This document shows, in pieces, positions 18,920-28,259 of a DNA stretch of 64,000 nt. A program made the translations under genes and the position numbers. The notes below the pieces were generated by a model. It did no database searches. It saw nothing but the letters and a program-made list of their open reading frames with translations, and was not told where the DNA came from. Numbering within the stretch: position 1 is the stretch's first letter; the number at the start of each line of letters is the position of its first letter. Origin of the DNA: Cognaticolwellia beringensis (GTDB taxonomy: Bacteria; Pseudomonadota; Gammaproteobacteria; Enterobacterales; Alteromonadaceae); the NCBI RefSeq assembly GCF_002076895.1, contig NZ_CP020465.1, positions 372,001-436,000 on the forward strand, read 5' to 3'.

Positions 18920-19071
18920 TAGTATTTATAAAGCAAAGTTTTTAAAGCAGAGTTTATAAAACAAAATTTATTAAATGTGGTGTAAAAATCGCATAGCAAC
19001 ATAATAGGCAATAATAAATGAATAGCGTGGTTATTTTGACGTTACTCGAAGAAAATTAAGGAAAAAACAAC

Positions 19072-19464
19072 ATGAGCACAGAAAACGAAGACGATTTAAG
19101 TCAATGGGATGAAGCCATGGATGAACAAGCCGCGTCTGAAGCTGCTGAAACTGTCGAATTAGAAGATTTACAAGAAGATAGTGATTCCATCTCAGGTGAA
19201 GAAAAGCATAAGCTAGATGCTATTTTAGACATACCCGTTACTATTTCTATGGAAGTAGGACGTAGTCATATCAGTATTCGTAATTTGTTACAGCTTAATC
19301 AAGGCTCGGTTGTTGAACTGGACCGTGTTGCCGGAGAAGCCCTTGATGTGTTGGTTAACGGAACCTTGATCGCTCACGGTGAAGTAGTCGTCGTTAACGA
19401 TAAATTTGGTATTCGTTTAACGGATGTTATCAGCCAAGTTGAACGAATTAAAAAGTTAAAATAG
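19072..19464 (+). CDS. fliN: Flagellar motor switch protein FliN
   Basis: 130 residues, bottom of the C ring. An acidic N-terminal tail of about 55 residues precedes the SpoA domain (ILDIPVTISMEVGRSHISIRNLLQLNQGSVVELDRVAGEALDVLVNG...HGEVVVVNDKFGIRLTDVI), which is textbook FliN. AAGGA stands about ten bases before ATG 19072. In the 150-bp gap before it a weak GG-N10-GC pattern (18979-18992, TGGTGT...TCGCA) could be a further sigma-54 site but is well off consensus. Confidence 0.96.
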   Translation: MSTENEDDLSQWDEAMDEQAASEAAETVELEDLQEDSDSISGEEKHKLDAILDIPVTISMEVGRSHISIRNLLQLNQGSVVELDRVAGEALDVLVNGTLIAHGEVVVVNDKFGIRLTDVISQVERIKKLK

Positions 19465-19470
19465 CCACTT

Positions 19471-20034
19471 ATGAAAAAAATATGGTCAGTAGGCTTTATT
19501 TGGTTAGCCTTTTTCGCATGTAGTTATGCTGAAGAAGTGGTTAGTGATGTTACTTCAGGGGGGATTATTGCGAAAGCAATTGCACCTGTAGAAGAAACGA
19601 TTATCCCTGTTGAAGAAGCGGTTACACCTTTAGAAACAACGGTTATTCCTGTTGAAGAAGCAGATTTACCTGTTGAAGTGGGTAAGCATGTTACTGCCAA
19701 CATGGATGCCATGAGCATGATCTTGTCATTGCTGATGGTACTTGCGGTCATTGTTATCAGTGCAGTGATATTAAAGCGCTTTCAAGGTGTGCGTCATAGT
19801 ATTAATGGTTTGAAAATAGTCACGAGTTTACATCTTGGTGCTAAAGAAAAGTTAGTGGTAGTTCAAGCGGGTGAAAAGCAACTTTTACTTGGTGTTACCG
19901 CGCAACAAATTACCTTGTTAGAAACGCTCGACGAACCTTTGATAAGTGCAAAAGAAAACAGTGTCGACTTCGCTCAATCGTTAGCTAAATTACTCAAACA
20001 AAAAGCTATAAAAACTTATGATAAACAAAAATAA
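19471..20034 (+). CDS. fliO: Flagellar export protein FliO
   Basis: 187 residues. FliO helps assemble the FliP ring of the export gate. A signal-like hydrophobic start ([17 protein letters not shown]) is followed by a periplasmic stretch with imperfect repeats around PVEE ([18 protein letters not shown]), one membrane helix near residues 75-98 ([20 protein letters not shown]) and a cytoplasmic FliO domain ([33 protein letters not shown]). It begins six bases after fliN and overlaps fliP by 17 bases. Confidence 0.92.
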   Translation: MKKIWSVGFIWLAFFACSYAEEVVSDVTSGGIIAKAIAPVEETIIPVEEAVTPLETTVIPVEEADLPVEVGKHVTANMDAMSMILSLLMVLAVIVISAVILKRFQGVRHSINGLKIVTSLHLGAKEKLVVVQAGEKQLLLGVTAQQITLLETLDEPLISAKENSVDFAQSLAKLLKQKAIKTYDKQK

Positions 20035-20815
20035 AAAATCATTATTATCGTTAAACAAAATCGTAACTTTGCTGTTTACGATTTTGTCGTTTTTACTGAT
20101 TAGCAATACGAGTTTTGCCGCTGATGATCTTTCACTCTCAGCGTTAACCTTGACCACTAATCCTGATGGCTCACAAGAATACTCAGTTACCTTACAAATA
20201 TTAATTTTTATGACCGCGCTGAGCTTTATACCAGCAGCGGTTATAATGATGACCTCTTTCACCCGCATTGTCGTGGTAATGGCGATTCTACGACAAGCGT
20301 TTGGTTTACAACAAACACCGTCGAACCAAGTTATTATCGGCATTACCTTGTTCATGACGTTATTTATTATGACGCCAGTTTATAACGAAATTAATGAACG
20401 CGCGATTCAGCCTTATCTACAAGAGCAACTAACGTCGGTTGAGGCAATTAATAAAGCTAAAGTGCCTTTACGCGCCTTTATGCTAGAGCAAACTCGTATT
20501 AAAGACCTAGATACGTTGGCGCAAATGGCCGGTATTGACCAAGTGGATCAACCCACTGATTTACCGATGACAGTCATTATTCCAGCCTTTGTTATTAGTG
20601 AATTAAAAACGGCATTTCAAATCGGATTTATGCTATTTATTCCATTTTTGATTATAGATTTAGTGGTGGCGAGTATATTAATGGCTATGGGGATGATGAT
20701 GTTATCACCGATGATAGTCTCGTTACCGTTTAAGTTAATGTTGTTTGTGCTGATCGACGGTTGGAATTTAGTGATAGGCACATTGGCCACGAGTTATGGT
20801 ATGGGAGCTACGTAA
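20018..20815 (+). CDS. fliP: Flagellar export gate protein FliP
   Basis: 265 residues. FliP forms the core of the export gate with FliQ and FliR. A cleavable signal peptide is evident ([22 protein letters not shown]). The conserved core has [15 protein letters not shown] and [23 protein letters not shown], the family signature, and four hydrophobic segments. The stop codon overlaps the fliQ start (TAATG), giving tight translational coupling. Confidence 0.97.
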   Translation: MINKNKKSLLSLNKIVTLLFTILSFLLISNTSFAADDLSLSALTLTTNPDGSQEYSVTLQILIFMTALSFIPAAVIMMTSFTRIVVVMAILRQAFGLQQTPSNQVIIGITLFMTLFIMTPVYNEINERAIQPYLQEQLTSVEAINKAKVPLRAFMLEQTRIKDLDTLAQMAGIDQVDQPTDLPMTVIIPAFVISELKTAFQIGFMLFIPFLIIDLVVASILMAMGMMMLSPMIVSLPFKLMLFVLIDGWNLVIGTLATSYGMGAT

Positions 20816-21084
20816 TGGGTCCTGAGGTATTTGTTGATATTTTGCGAGATGCGTTGCTTCTGGTCATTATACTGGTAAGTGCCGTTATTGTACCCAGCTT
20901 AATTGTTGGTTTGATTGTGGCGGTATTCCAAGCGGCAACATCGATAAATGAACAAACGTTAAGTTTTTTACCCCGTTTAATTGTTACTTTGCTCTCCTTA
21001 ATTATGGGCGGTCATTGGTTGGTGCAAAAATTAATGGATTATTCCATTCGCCTGATTGGTAGTATTCCTAGCGTGGTAAGTTAA
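20815..21084 (+). CDS. fliQ: Flagellar export gate protein FliQ
   Basis: 89 residues, exact family length, with two membrane helices (LLLVIILVSAVIVPSLIVGL and FLPRLIVTLLSLIMGGHWLV) and the signature VAVFQAATSINEQTLSFLPR. The start was set at ATG 20815 because it overlaps the fliP stop. A longer frame from a TTG at 20761 would add 18 residues encoded within fliP and is not credible. Confidence 0.96.
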   Translation: MGPEVFVDILRDALLLVIILVSAVIVPSLIVGLIVAVFQAATSINEQTLSFLPRLIVTLLSLIMGGHWLVQKLMDYSIRLIGSIPSVVS

Positions 21085-21086
21085 CC

Positions 21087-21872
21087 ATGGAGTTTACTGA
21101 GTCAGTTATTAATCAAAGCATGGCTGACTTCTTGCTGCCACTTGCGCGTATTTCAGCCATGGTAATGTCAATGATAGGCCTAGGTGCAAAAGCCATTCCT
21201 GGGCGAGTAAAACTGTTTTTTTGTTTAGCGATAACTGTGGCCGTTATGCCAGCGCTACCACCCGCTCGTGTTGATAATCTGTTTTCATTAGCGACAGCGT
21301 TGCTGATTGGCGAGCAAATGATTATTGGCATTATGCTCGGTTTTGTCACGGTAATGGTAGTCAATACTTTTACCTTAGCGGGGCAAATTATCGCTATGCA
21401 AACCGGTTTAGGTTTCGCATCATTGGTTGACCCTGCTAGTGGAACCAGCGTGCCAGCGGTAGGTCAATTCTTTCTAATTTTATCGTCATTGTTGTTTTGG
21501 GCGATGGATGGTCATTTAGCTTATTTGCAGTTTGTTGTCGCCAGTTTTGACACCATTCCTATTCCCGCTCCTGAATTTTCCAGTATCAAGTTTAAAGAGA
21601 TTGCCGAGTGGGGAGGCTGGATGTTTGCTACCGCATTATCACTCGCTATTGCGCCTTTAACGGCGATGCTATTGATTAACTTTTCATTCGGCATCATGAC
21701 GCGAGCAGCACCGCAATTAAATATTTTTGCTATCGGCTTTCCCATTACCATGTGTGCCGGACTGTTAATTATGTGGTTAACCATGGGCAATTTTTATAGT
21801 CACTTTGTAATGCAATGGCAACGCGCCTTAGATTTTAGTTGTTATCTTATTGATTGCGGAGCAGCACCCTAA
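21087..21872 (+). CDS. fliR: Flagellar export gate protein FliR
   Basis: 261 residues with about six membrane helices, the third component of the export gate. Recognisable pieces are RISAMVMSMIGLGAKAIPGRVK, GEQMIIGIMLGFVTVMVVNTFTLAGQIIAMQTGLGFASLVDPASG and the C-terminal FSFGIMTRAAPQLNIFAIGFP. It begins two bases after fliQ, and its TAA overlaps the flhB ATG. Confidence 0.97.
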   Translation: MEFTESVINQSMADFLLPLARISAMVMSMIGLGAKAIPGRVKLFFCLAITVAVMPALPPARVDNLFSLATALLIGEQMIIGIMLGFVTVMVVNTFTLAGQIIAMQTGLGFASLVDPASGTSVPAVGQFFLILSSLLFWAMDGHLAYLQFVVASFDTIPIPAPEFSSIKFKEIAEWGGWMFATALSLAIAPLTAMLLINFSFGIMTRAAPQLNIFAIGFPITMCAGLLIMWLTMGNFYSHFVMQWQRALDFSCYLIDCGAAP

Positions 21873-23002
21873 TGGCAGAGTCTGACAGTGGTGAAAAAAC
21901 CGAAGAACCGACGGCAAAAAAACTTTCTGACGCGAGAAAAAAAGGCCAAATTGCGCGCTCGAAAGACTTAGGCACTATGTTTGTTTTAGTCGGTGCAGCC
22001 CTCGCTATAATGCTGCTGGGGAGTTCCTTAGTTGAAGGTTTATCTACAATGATGACCCGTCTTTTTAGCTTAAATCGTAGAGAAACCATGGATGTGCATG
22101 CTCTATATCAAGTGGCTAGCGATGGGGTAAGCGCGATAATGGTGCCATTTCTTTGGATACACATTATCATCGTTTTTGCCGCATTAATTGGCAATATGAT
22201 ACTGGGTGGTATCAGTTTTTCTTGGCAAGCTATGGCACCAAAAGCCAGCAAACTTTCGCCGATGGCAGGTTTTAAACGTATGTTTGGCGTGCAGGCTTAT
22301 GTTGAACTAATAAAGTCGATTCTAAAGTTTTTTGTGGTTTTTATTTCAGCTTATTTGTTATTGAGCAGCTTGTTCGGTCAAATTGTGAATTTAAGTACTG
22401 AAAATATCCCGAATAACTTTTCTCATGCGGTGTCACTACTGATGTGGATGTTTTTGGCGTTAGCACTTTCCATTGGTATTATTGTGGTTATTGATGCGCC
22501 ATATCAAGTGTGGAATCATAATCGTCAATTGAAAATGAGCAAGCAAGAAATCAAAGACGAAATGAAAAACTCAGAAGGTAGCCCCGAAACCAAAGGTCGC
22601 GTAAGAAGGGCACAATATGAGATGTCACAACGGCGCATGATGCAAGACGTGCCTCAATCTGACGTAGTGATCACCAACCCGACACATTACTCCGTGGCGC
22701 TTAAATATGATGCCGAAGTCGGCGGAGCTCCAGTATTGGTGGCTAAAGGTATCGATGAAATGGCTTTACACATTCGCACCATCGCCAAAGAGCACAATAT
22801 TGAGATTGTAGCATCACCCGCATTAGCGAGATCTCTCTATTACACTGCAGAGCCCAATGAAGAAATTCCAGAACAATTGTTCGCCGCTGTAGCGCAAATT
22901 CTGGCCTTTATTTTTCAGCTTAATGCTCACAAAAAAGGTAAAGCGCGACGACCTAAAGCCGTAGCCAAAAACCTACCTATCCCGGATGAATTTCGATATT
23001 AA
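21872..23002 (+). CDS. flhB: Flagellar export switch protein FlhB
   Basis: 376 residues. FlhB controls the change from hook to filament export. It opens with ESDSGEKTEEPTAKKLSDARKKGQIARSKD, has four membrane helices, and carries the autocleavage site NPTH in VVITNPTHYSVALKYD. The C-terminal cytoplasmic domain is complete. The start is ATG 21872, overlapping the fliR stop. The in-frame ATG 18 bases earlier lies within fliR and has no ribosome site. It ends the fliE-flhB run; a 600-bp repeat-filled gap follows. Confidence 0.97.
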   Translation: MAESDSGEKTEEPTAKKLSDARKKGQIARSKDLGTMFVLVGAALAIMLLGSSLVEGLSTMMTRLFSLNRRETMDVHALYQVASDGVSAIMVPFLWIHIIIVFAALIGNMILGGISFSWQAMAPKASKLSPMAGFKRMFGVQAYVELIKSILKFFVVFISAYLLLSSLFGQIVNLSTENIPNNFSHAVSLLMWMFLALALSIGIIVVIDAPYQVWNHNRQLKMSKQEIKDEMKNSEGSPETKGRVRRAQYEMSQRRMMQDVPQSDVVITNPTHYSVALKYDAEVGGAPVLVAKGIDEMALHIRTIAKEHNIEIVASPALARSLYYTAEPNEEIPEQLFAAVAQILAFIFQLNAHKKGKARRPKAVAKNLPIPDEFRY

Positions 23003-23547
23003 CGAATTTTAGTTTTTAGATTTTAGTTTTAAGCTGTCAGCTATCAATTAAAGAGAGTTAGAAGCTTCTAACTGATAGCTATCCCCTTCTTAAATCTTAA
23101 TAGCTGCAACATAAAAGTAGGGTCAGATACACTTTAATTAGGTTGCTAATAGCCAGTGTTCATTAACACTGCCCCCATTGGGCTAAGCGGTTGCAATTTA
23201 ATGTGTATCTGACCCTACTTATTTTGACCCTACTTATTTTAAGCTGACAGCTATTCCCTTTTCAAATCTTAATCGCTGCAACATAAAAGTAGGGTCAGAT
23301 ACACTTTAATTAGGTTGCTAATAGCCAGTGCTCATTAACACTGACCCCATTGGGCTAAGCGGTTGCAATTTAATGTGTATCTGACCCTACTTATTACAAT
23401 TTAATGTGTATCTGACCCTACTTATTACAATTTAATGTGTATCTGACCCTACTTATTACACTAGCAGTTCGCTCAACTGCTGGATGTGAATTTTTTTGGT
23501 TTACTGACAGCTTAAAACTGACAGCTTCTAACTGATTTTTTTCTAAT
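23003..23547. repeat. Repeat-filled region between flhB and flhA
   Basis: A block of 172 bp is directly duplicated (marker GTAGGGTCAGATACAC at 23117 and 23289). Each copy is an imperfect palindrome of about 105 bp: TAGGGTCAGATACACTTTAAT at one end and ATTTAATGTGTATCTGACCC at the other, with a non-palindromic centre. The second copy is followed by two extra tails, giving a 31-bp tandem repeat of three (TGTGTATCTGACCCTAC at 23374, 23405, 23436). AGCTGTCAG/CTGACAGCT motifs lie on both sides (23035-23075, 23232-23244, 23503-23530). No gene is seen. Confidence 0.88.
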
Positions 23548-23563
23548 TGGTCTGATTATTGCT
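23548..23563 (+). promoter_or_regulatory. Sigma-54 promoter of flhA
   Basis: TTGGTCTGATTATTGCTT: GG (23549-23550) and GC (23561-23562) are ten bases apart and the -12 TTGCT is consensus; the -24 TGGTCT has weaker bases. It lies directly after the repeats and 40 bases before flhA. Confidence 0.7.
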
Positions 23564-23601
23564 TTTCAAAAGATATGTCAAAAAATTATCCCTAAGAGCT
23601 C

Positions 23602-25704
23602 ATGCAGTTAGCCGCAACTTTTAATAATTTAAAAAAACAAAAACTTAACCTACTTTCAGGTCTAGGCACACCATTCCTCGTGATGGCGGCGCTGGGTATG
23701 GTTATTTTACCTATGCCAGCATTATTGCTAGATATTCTCTTTTCTTTCAATATTGCGCTGTCACTGGTGGTTTTATTAATCACGGTTTATACCTTAAAAC
23801 CACTGGAATTTGGTTCTTTCCCGGCGGTACTGTTAATTGCGACTATTTTGCGCTTAGCGCTTAATGTTGCCAGTACGCGTGTGGTCTTACTGGAGGGGCA
23901 TGAAGGTCCCGATGCGGCAGGGAAAGTTATTGAAGCTTTTGGCTCGGTTGTTATTGGTGGCAATTATGCGGTTGGTTTAGTAGTTTTTTCTATTCTAATT
24001 ATTATCAATTTCGTTGTAGTTACCAAAGGTGCAGGACGTATTGCTGAAGTCACCGCGCGCTTTACCTTAGATGCTATGCCAGGCAAGCAAATGGCTATCG
24101 ATGCGGATTTAAATGCCGGTTTTATCACGGCAGATGAAGCGCGTGAACGCCGAGTTGAAGTCACCAGTGAAGCCGATTTTTATGGCTCAATGGATGGTGC
24201 GAGTAAATTTGTTAAAGGCGATGCTATTGCCGGGATTTTAATTCTCTTTATCAATATTGTCGGCGGTTTAATTATTGGTATGGTCCAGCATGATCTTTCG
24301 TTTGATAGTGCGGTAGAAATTTATACGCTATTAACTATCGGCGATGGTTTAGTAGCACAAATTCCAGGACTATTGCTGTCAGTAGGAACGGCAATCGTCG
24401 TTACTCGTCAAAACACTTCTCAAGACATGGGCGAGCAAGTAAGTAGTCAACTTGGGCAAGGTAAATCACTTTATATTGCTTCAGGCGTTATGTTCGTTAT
24501 GGGTATAGTGCCAGGTATGCCACACGTTGCCTTTTTAACGTTTGCGGTATTAATTGGCGGCGTTGCCTTTTTTAGCAGCAAATACAAGGTGGCTAAAGCT
24601 GCGCAGCTTGTCGAAGATAGTCAAGTGGCCGAAGCGCAAAATATACAACAAGAAGCTGATGTTAAAGATCTTGGCTGGGACGATGTAAACCATGTGGATA
24701 TTATCGGTCTTGAAATAGGCTATCGTTTAATTCCCTTGGTGGATAAAGCCCAAGGTGGCGAATTGCTTAATCGTATTAAAGGTGTCAGGAAAAAGCTTTC
24801 ACAAGAGTTTGGTTTTTTAGTACCTGCGGTACATATTCGCGACAATTTAGATTTAGACCCTAACAGTTATCGTATCTCGCTAATGGGCGTAACTGTTGGA
24901 GAAGCAGAAATTCGCCATGATAATGAGTTAGCTATTAATCCAGGTCAAGTCTTTGGCAAGCTCGACGGCATTGCGACAAAAGATCCAGCTTTTGGCTTAG
25001 ATGCTGTATGGATAAAACAAGATCAACGAGAGCATGCACAATCACTGGGTTACACTGTTGTTGATGCAGCCACCGTACTAGCTACACATTTAAGTCAAAT
25101 TTTAACTAATAATACCGCACAATTATTAGGCCATGAAGAAGTTCAAAACCTACTTGATATGCTAGAAAAAAGTTATCCGAAACTTATTGAAGGTTTGATC
25201 CCTGACGTATTGTCATTAGGGACTATCGTTAAGGTTTTACAAAATTTAATGAATGAAGGCGTGGCAGTTCGAGATATGCGCAGTATTATTCAAACATTAG
25301 TTGAGTATGGTCCTAAGAGCCAAGACCCTGAAGTTCTGACGGCTGCTGTGCGCATAACCTTACGAAAATTCATTGTTCAAGAGTTGGTTGGGCCAACGGT
25401 TGAAGTACCTGTCATAACTTTGTCACCAGAGTTGGAACAAATGTTGCACCAGTCTATGCAAATGGCTGGAGACGATGGCGCAGGTATCGAACCAGGTTTA
25501 GCAGAACGACTACAAAAATCTTTGACCGAAGGTGCACAACAGCAAGAAATGGCTGGCGATACACCTATTTTATTAACGTCAGGCATTTTACGTTCAGTAC
25601 TCGCTAAATTTGTGAAATATACCATCCCGGGGTTACGTGTTATTTCTTATCAAGAAATTCCGGATGACAAACAAATTAAAATTGTCAGTGCTATCGGCCA
25701 GTAA
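23602..25704 (+). CDS. flhA: Flagellar export gate protein FlhA
   Basis: 700 residues, full family length. The N-terminal half has eight membrane helices and the conserved cytoplasmic loop (TKGAGRIAEVTARFTLDAMPGKQMAIDADLNAGFI). The C-terminal cytoplasmic domain (about residues 345-700) docks chaperone-substrate complexes. FlhA forms the nonameric ring that couples proton flow to export. ATG 23602 is preceded by AAGAG. It starts the flhA-flhF-flhG-fliA unit behind its own sigma-54 promoter. Confidence 0.97.
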   Translation: MQLAATFNNLKKQKLNLLSGLGTPFLVMAALGMVILPMPALLLDILFSFNIALSLVVLLITVYTLKPLEFGSFPAVLLIATILRLALNVASTRVVLLEGHEGPDAAGKVIEAFGSVVIGGNYAVGLVVFSILIIINFVVVTKGAGRIAEVTARFTLDAMPGKQMAIDADLNAGFITADEARERRVEVTSEADFYGSMDGASKFVKGDAIAGILILFINIVGGLIIGMVQHDLSFDSAVEIYTLLTIGDGLVAQIPGLLLSVGTAIVVTRQNTSQDMGEQVSSQLGQGKSLYIASGVMFVMGIVPGMPHVAFLTFAVLIGGVAFFSSKYKVAKAAQLVEDSQVAEAQNIQQEADVKDLGWDDVNHVDIIGLEIGYRLIPLVDKAQGGELLNRIKGVRKKLSQEFGFLVPAVHIRDNLDLDPNSYRISLMGVTVGEAEIRHDNELAINPGQVFGKLDGIATKDPAFGLDAVWIKQDQREHAQSLGYTVVDAATVLATHLSQILTNNTAQLLGHEEVQNLLDMLEKSYPKLIEGLIPDVLSLGTIVKVLQNLMNEGVAVRDMRSIIQTLVEYGPKSQDPEVLTAAVRITLRKFIVQELVGPTVEVPVITLSPELEQMLHQSMQMAGDDGAGIEPGLAERLQKSLTEGAQQQEMAGDTPILLTSGILRSVLAKFVKYTIPGLRVISYQEIPDDKQIKIVSAIGQ

Positions 25705-25747
25705 ACAAATATTTCAACGTAGTTGTACTGAATTATAAGGGTTGGCG

Positions 25748-27319
25748 ATGAAAATTAGACGTTATGTAGCAAAAGATATGAGAAGCGCACTCGCTCAAAT
25801 TAAAGATGAATTGGGTGTCGACGCGGTAATTATGTCTAATAAAAAGATTGCTGAAGGTGTCGAATTAATGGCGGCGGTTGATTATAACCAAAGTGTAAAG
25901 CCTGCCAAGGCTCCTGCTCAGCATAATCATAACCATGAGTTGAGCTCTGCGGAAAATGCACAGCCAGCTAACCCAGTCGATATAGCCGAAGATACCGTGG
26001 CGATTAGCAGTGCACCTAAGCCAGTTGAACAAGCTGCAAACGTACCCGCAGACAGTTTAGCCGCCTTACTTAGCCGACAAGTACAGCAAAATGGCTATGA
26101 TAAAGCACCTGCAACCCGTGCATTTAATAGTCAAATAGAAAACTCATCGACAAAAGTTAACCCGCGAGCTAATGCTAAGCAGGGTGGTGTACCACAAGAT
26201 ATTGAGCAACAATTTAAAAATTTCACCACGCGTTTAGAGCAAACTACGGAATTGGAAACGCCTGAGGGCGCTGTTAATCAGCAACCTAGTGGCGCTCAAA
26301 ATGAATCAAATAATATAAACTTCCATGACGCGATTGATCAATCAATGGCGGCTTCTGAGAAAATGAGCTCTCATGGCGAACGTCAAATAAATAGCAGTGA
26401 ATTTGACCGCATGCAAAAAGAAATGTCTTCAATTCGCCAGCTGTTAGAACATCAAATGTCGGGCTTAATGTGGCAAGATATGGCACAGAAAGATCCAATG
26501 CGCGCAGTCTTAGTTAATAAGTTAATGGCCATGGGCCTTAATGAACAAATTGCCGATCAAATTGCTGGTTACGTTCCGGCTAGTACCAATGAACAAGATG
26601 CATGGCAGCAAGCAAAACACATAATAGCGCAACAATTAAACACGACTAACAATGACATTATTCAACGTGGTGGTGTTGTTTCTCTAGTGGGCCCAACAGG
26701 TGTTGGTAAAACCACGACTATTGCGAAGTTAGCCGCTCGATTTTCACAAATTCACGGCGCTGACCAAGTGGTATTAATTTCAACTGATAGCTATCGAATT
26801 GCTGGCTTTGAGCAACTTGCCACTTACGGTCGCATTATTGGTTGCCAAGTTAAGCTTGCTAACGACGGCAATGAGTTAGATAGCCTATTACAGCAGTTTG
26901 CACAAAAGAAATTAATTTTGATAGACACTGCTGGCATGGGGCAAAGAGATATGCGCCTAACAGAGCATTTGACTACCTTAATCTCGAATGCTCGTGTTAG
27001 AATTCGCAATTACTTAGTGTTAGCAGCCAATACGCAACAGCGTGTAATGCAAGAAAATGTTGAGCGTTTTAAGCGAATTCCATTGGCAGGCTGTATTTAT
27101 ACGAAATTAGATGAAAGCTTGAGTGTTGGTGAAATTATAACCACGTCACTACAAAATGGTTTAGCTATTGGCTATCTTACTGATGGACAAAGGGTTCCGG
27201 AAGATATTAAGGTTGCAAATGCTGAGAAATTGGTTACGCTTGCAGATAGAATGGCAATTAAGTCTCAAAGCTCAGGAACTGTTTCCTGGCGGACACCTGT
27301 ATCAGCCGTAGCAGTATAG
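25748..27319 (+). CDS. flhF: Polar flagellum placement GTPase FlhF
   Basis: 524-residue SRP-type GTPase that marks the cell pole for flagellar assembly. The N-terminal basic domain (KIRRYVAKDMRSALAQIKDELG) is followed by a long poorly conserved linker and a helical N domain, then the G domain with SLVGPTGVGKTTTIAKLAARF, STDSYRIAGFEQL, LIDTAGMGQRD and TKLDESLSVGEI. The start is ATG 25748 with AAGG at the right distance; a TTG two codons earlier is less likely. flhG follows, its usual partner. Confidence 0.96.
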   Translation: MKIRRYVAKDMRSALAQIKDELGVDAVIMSNKKIAEGVELMAAVDYNQSVKPAKAPAQHNHNHELSSAENAQPANPVDIAEDTVAISSAPKPVEQAANVPADSLAALLSRQVQQNGYDKAPATRAFNSQIENSSTKVNPRANAKQGGVPQDIEQQFKNFTTRLEQTTELETPEGAVNQQPSGAQNESNNINFHDAIDQSMAASEKMSSHGERQINSSEFDRMQKEMSSIRQLLEHQMSGLMWQDMAQKDPMRAVLVNKLMAMGLNEQIADQIAGYVPASTNEQDAWQQAKHIIAQQLNTTNNDIIQRGGVVSLVGPTGVGKTTTIAKLAARFSQIHGADQVVLISTDSYRIAGFEQLATYGRIIGCQVKLANDGNELDSLLQQFAQKKLILIDTAGMGQRDMRLTEHLTTLISNARVRIRNYLVLAANTQQRVMQENVERFKRIPLAGCIYTKLDESLSVGEIITTSLQNGLAIGYLTDGQRVPEDIKVANAEKLVTLADRMAIKSQSSGTVSWRTPVSAVAV

Positions 27320-27395
27320 TCACTTTACAATAGGCAGAGCAGTTATATCCATTGAATATTTATTTCAATTGGTATTATATAGAGAAGTTACTTAG

Positions 27396-28238
27396 ATGAT
27401 AGATCAAGCGAGCGGCTTAAGAAAAATGCAAGATCCCCAACTTATAAAAGTCATAGCAGTTTCTGGCGGTAAAGGTGGCGTTGGTAAAACCAATGTCTCG
27501 TTAAATACCGCAATTTCCTTAGCTAAATTAGGTAAGAGCGTTTTAGTGCTTGATGCCGACTTAGGATTAGCGAATGTTGATGTCATGCTAGGATTGCGCG
27601 TACAACGTAACTTGTCTCATGTGTTATCCGGCGAATGTGAACTTGATGATATTATTATCCAAGGTCCCGCGGGTATTAATATTATTCCGGCCACGTCGGG
27701 CACACAATCGATGGTAGATTTAACCCCATCGGAGCATGCTGGGCTGATTCGTGCTTTTAGTGATATGCAAACTAAATTCGATATTTTAATTGTTGATACA
27801 GCCGCTGGTATCTCCGATATGGTCTTAAGTTTTTGCCGAGCATCACAAGATGTTTTATTAGTTGTGTGCGATGAACCCACCTCAATTACCGACTGTTATG
27901 CCTTAATGAAACTGCTCAGCAGAGATCACGGCTTATTCAAGTTTAAAGTTGTGGCAAATATGGTGCGCAGCCCGAAAGAGGGCCAAAACTTATTCGCTAA
28001 ACTCTCTAAAGTTACCGATAGATTTTTAGATGTTACTTTAGAGCTTGTCGCGGTTATCCCTTATGATGAAAATATTCGTAAATCGGTTAGAAAACAACAA
28101 GCAATTGTCGAAGCATATCCAGATTCACCAGCTTCAATCGGCTTTAAATCGCTTGCCAAAAATATTATTAGCTGGCCAATGCCGAAGCAAGCGTCAGGGC
28201 ATTTAGAATTTTTTATTGAGCAATTGCTAGAACATTAA
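27396..28238 (+). CDS. flhG: Flagellar number regulator FlhG (FleN), MinD-like ATPase
   Basis: 280 residues. FlhG limits the number of polar flagella by acting on FlhF and on FlrA/FleQ. The deviant Walker A is SGGKGGVGKTNVSLNTA, Walker B LVLDADLGLANVD, with DTAAGIS as switch. The N-terminus carries the DQAxxLR motif (DQASGLR) that activates FlhF GTPase. The C-terminus should hold a membrane-targeting helix (FFIEQLLEH is short, so the helix is weakly defined). It starts at ATG 27396. Confidence 0.95.
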   Translation: MIDQASGLRKMQDPQLIKVIAVSGGKGGVGKTNVSLNTAISLAKLGKSVLVLDADLGLANVDVMLGLRVQRNLSHVLSGECELDDIIIQGPAGINIIPATSGTQSMVDLTPSEHAGLIRAFSDMQTKFDILIVDTAAGISDMVLSFCRASQDVLLVVCDEPTSITDCYALMKLLSRDHGLFKFKVVANMVRSPKEGQNLFAKLSKVTDRFLDVTLELVAVIPYDENIRKSVRKQQAIVEAYPDSPASIGFKSLAKNIISWPMPKQASGHLEFFIEQLLEH

Positions 28239-28259
28239 CCAACAAATAAGTGAGCTATA

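Noticed and set aside
18979..18992. Sigma-54 promoter before fliN
   Set aside because: Spacing GG-N10-GC fits, but TGGTGT and TCGCA are both off consensus, so it is not listed as a feature.
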